From assembly GCA_963210315.1 (NCBI GenBank), contig OY723305.1, positions 124,001 through 188,000 of the forward strand: a stretch of 64,000 bases of DNA, in the 5' to 3' direction. The DNA is from Rhynchopus euleeides (Eukaryota > Euglenozoa > Diplonemea > Diplonemida > Diplonemidae). Both the position numbers and the translations under genes were made by a program. The notes under the pieces are model-generated. The model did not search any database, was not told the DNA's origin, and saw only the letters and a program-made list of their open reading frames with translations. Position 1 is the stretch's first letter. The number at the start of each line of letters is the position of its first letter. Of this stretch, positions 61,695 through 64,000 are shown in pieces.

Positions 61695-64000
61695 TATATG
61701 CTTTGAAAAGTGACTTACCCAACTCCCCCCGACTGGGGGAGCAGGCAGCGCCACTTGGTCCCGTGTCGTTATCGCAACCCCCACATCCCACGGAGGGTGC
61801 GATCGCCGCTCTTCAGGTGGTGCTTCTTGCAGCACTCCTCCACCTGCACCCTGCGTGCGCCCGTCTTGCCCTTGCATTTGTCGCACAACTCCCTGTTGTG
61901 CTTTACGCATGCGTGGTGCCTCTTGCAGCAAATCGCGGCGGACGTCCCTGCCCTCAGGCAAGCCCCGCACGCTGTCTTGCTGTGCCTCTCGCACATGTCG
62001 ACAACCTTCGCACACCGCTCCTCAACGTCTTCGTCTGGGTGGTGGTGCGCGCAGCAGCATTCAAGCATCTCGACTTTGTTTTCGATGCAGTCCTCGCACC
62101 GCACTCGCTGGTGTTGCCGGCATGCGCGTTCACCTGCTACCTTCCGCCTCGCATCTGGCACCGTCACCGGGTCGCCCACTGGCAGTTCGGTGCTCGTTTC
62201 CCTCGCGCTGCATTCATCCACACGATCCCTCCACTCCGCGCATTTCCTCTCCCATTGCTCAGCTCTCTGCGCACGGCCGGGTGCGTGTTCGACCACCGCG
62301 TCCTCACCCCATACGTGCGCCGCCTCCTTCTTTGCAGTTGCTTCCCTCTTTAGAAGGAATCTCGTCTTCGCAGAGGCCTGCACCCGTCTCAGGATGTCTT
62401 CTACCTCCTGTGTCATCGTCAGCTTGGGGCGTGACGTGAAACCCGCCAGGGGCGGAGCCCCGAAAGTCTTCAGCGTGTGAATGCTGCGATTATCCTCTCC
62501 CTTGCGCACCTCGCGCCCGTTGCCCGCCGCCCCTGCCTGCCGCAGCAGGACGCCCATCTTGTCCGCCCGTTCCTTCAGACTCAGACTCTCCCCCAGGTCC
62601 AGGCCCGAGAAGGCCTCGAAGTCCAGCGCGAGCTCGAGCTGCGTGATCCCTACCGCTGTGTCATCAGACCAGCTCAACGCAGCGAGCCACTCGCGGAACG
62701 CCCAGAACATTCCTTCGTCACCCGCCCAGCGCCGTTTGAGGTATTTGCTCCAAACCGTGCGCTCAAGCGGGTTCAACGTGACGGTAGGGCCTGGAGGTGT
62801 CCAGCCCCACGGGAACCCCGATCGCTCACGCTCCGCCACTTTGCGTGCCTTGTCACCTGCCTTGTCCTCGTCAAAGCGCGCGATGGCAATGTCAGCCATC
62901 AGCCTCTGCACCCTCGACACGATCCCAACCCGCCGCTGTTCCTGTCCGATCACAGCGGTGAGCCACCCCTTCTGCACAATGCCACACCTGGCAAAACACG
63001 CCGGCCACGTGCGTGCCTCCCGAACCAGGTCTTCCGCACCTCGACGCAAGTGCGCCCACTTGGGGCACCGCCACCACATGTGCATGTGGGTCTCCACCGA
63101 GTCTTCGCAGTAGTGGCACAGTGCGGTTATCCGGATCTTCTTCTCCGCCAGATGTTGTCCCGTCGCAGTCGCCCCCGCGATGTTGCCCCGAATCACCCCA
63201 GCGACGTAGATGTCCGTCCCCCGGTCCTTCCACAGCGCGTTCGTCGCCTCTCTGTCGATGCCGCGTTCGACACCCACCATCGACTTGCGCTCCTTGGCCA
63301 CTTCCGTGAAGTATTTGGCCCGCTGCGCCTCCCGCATCTCATGACCCCACCTCCCGGCATCGAAGGTGTCGATGTGCACCCGGAGGCCGCACCTGAGGCC
63401 GATCATGTCGAAGGCGCTCCCCCAGTCCCAGCCAAGTCGTTCGAAGTCTCTCTGCAGCAGCGCCATGGGGCCCTGCGTCATGTTGTCCACCCTCAGCTTG
63501 TTGAGCTCCCATACCTCCCTCGCAAGGTCATGCGTCTCCCTGTCCTTGACGAGGCGCAGGAATGTCCGAAATCGCATTTGCGGCACAGCCACCTTCGTGT
63601 CGATCACCGTCGGCGCCAGCACCTGGCCTACAATGGTGTGCGACCGCTGCTTGCGCTTCTCCCCCCACACACTCTGCACGCAGGCCAGCGATGTATCCCT
63701 CTCCAAGTACGCAGGGATGTCCGTCACCGTGCAACCATACAGCATCATCGAGTGCGCTAGCGAGTTCACCAACTTGCACTTTTCAGCGAATCGCAAAGGC
63801 GTTTTGCGGATTCGCTTCAGCACCTTCGTCGCCTTCTTCACTCGCGAGCAGAACGTCTCCTTCTTCTGTCTTCCCTGGAAGACCATGTCGGCGCCGAGAG
63901 TCTTCAGCGACTTCTTGTGGGGGAACACCCCGTGGCTCAGCCCGAAGGAGGTCTCCCCTTTTTTATCCGTGGTGAAGCCTGCGCACTTCTCAGGCTTCGC
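61695..64000 (-). mobile_element. second copy of the site-specific LINE, 5' part outside window
   Basis: The 3' end starts TATATG at 61695, directly after the host codons for V-L-A-A-V, and the 74-bp 3' UTR matches the first copy. The copy runs off the window at 64000 within the RT region of ORF2. Scattered substitutions relative to 33042-35290, without stops, suggest both copies are fairly young. Confidence 0.88.
61769..64000 (-). CDS. LINE ORF2, C-terminal portion (partial)
   Basis: The frame is open from the window edge (reading KPEKCAGFTTDKKGETSFG) to a stop at 61769. It covers the RT thumb region, the CHYCEDSVETHMHMWWRCPK finger and the three C-x2-H-x4-C-x2-C...C-C-x2-H-H repeats. Changes against the first copy are mostly conservative (for example CRYCED/CHYCED, HHPKSGD/HHLKSGD), and every Cys and His of the repeats is kept, which argues for selection on the tail. 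Confidence 0.85.
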   Translation of the reverse strand, partial: AKPEKCAGFTTDKKGETSFGLSHGVFPHKKSLKTLGADMVFQGRQKKETFCSRVKKATKVLKRIRKTPLRFAEKCKLVNSLAHSMMLYGCTVTDIPAYLERDTSLACVQSVWGEKRKQRSHTIVGQVLAPTVIDTKVAVPQMRFRTFLRLVKDRETHDLAREVWELNKLRVDNMTQGPMALLQRDFERLGWDWGSAFDMIGLRCGLRVHIDTFDAGRWGHEMREAQRAKYFTEVAKERKSMVGVERGIDREATNALWKDRGTDIYVAGVIRGNIAGATATGQHLAEKKIRITALCHYCEDSVETHMHMWWRCPKWAHLRRGAEDLVREARTWPACFARCGIVQKGWLTAVIGQEQRRVGIVSRVQRLMADIAIARFDEDKAGDKARKVAERERSGFPWGWTPPGPTVTLNPLERTVWSKYLKRRWAGDEGMFWAFREWLAALSWSDDTAVGITQLELALDFEAFSGLDLGESLSLKERADKMGVLLRQAGAAGNGREVRKGEDNRSIHTLKTFGAPPLAGFTSRPKLTMTQEVEDILRRVQASAKTRFLLKREATAKKEAAHVWGEDAVVEHAPGRAQRAEQWERKCAEWRDRVDECSARETSTELPVGDPVTVPDARRKVAGERACRQHQRVRCEDCIENKVEMLECCCAHHHPDEDVEERCAKVVDMCERHSKTACGACLRAGTSAAICCKRHHACVKHNRELCDKCKGKTGARRVQVEECCKKHHLKSGDRTLRGMWGLR

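Noticed and set aside
1-64000. tRNA or rRNA genes
   Set aside because: No cloverleaf with a convincing T-loop and anticodon stem, and no rRNA-like conserved blocks, were recognised by eye; a dedicated scan (tRNAscan-SE, Infernal) would settle it.

Overview
The window looks like nuclear DNA of a GC-rich, intron-containing protist. PEX5 is split into about six exons, most donors read GTATG, and there are no bacterial operons or ribosome binding sites. I cannot assign a lineage. Unique genes are sparse and sit between large islands of mobile and simple-sequence DNA. No tRNA, rRNA or CRISPR array was recognised.

Layout. 0-10 kb holds host genes on the minus strand: an ankyrin-type first exon, an 831-aa type I membrane protein, a zinc-knuckle/PDZ protein, a cyclase-like membrane protein and a 166-aa unknown. 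10.7-25.7 kb is a repeat island. It has a hAT-type transposase, decayed LINE tails, a 41-bp G-run satellite in two opposed arrays around a small gene, hairpins, and matching inverted ends at about 10.74 and 24.63 kb. 25.7-42.4 kb is one host gene, a ubiquitin-like domain followed by DUF4116 repeats, broken by three retroelements: a Penelope-like element with a USP deubiquitinase, an 831-bp SINE-like element, and an 8.5-kb LINE whose ORF1 carries an OTU protease. 42.4-44.3 kb is a MITE cluster. 44.4-48.6 kb has two tandem cyclase-family proteins; one keeps a complete adenylate cyclase domain. 49.3-55 kb is a stack of terminal-inverted-repeat elements with unfamiliar ORFs and two hAT MITEs with exact 8-bp target duplications. 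56-59.6 kb is the peroxisomal import receptor PEX5. 60.3-64 kb is a second DUF4116 gene hit by the same SINE-like element and a second copy of the LINE, which runs off the window.

Main result. All four LINE/SINE insertions, in two different DUF4116 genes, lie at the same nucleotide of the codons for the repeat's V-L-A-A-V motif. The LINE/SINE pair therefore appears to be site-specific for a repeated protein-coding motif. The host gene starts with a ubiquitin-like domain, and both autonomous retroelements inside it carry deubiquitinase folds of unrelated families (OTU and USP). The LINE ORF2 ends in three copies of an unusual Cys/His module that could be its target-recognition device; that last step is inference.
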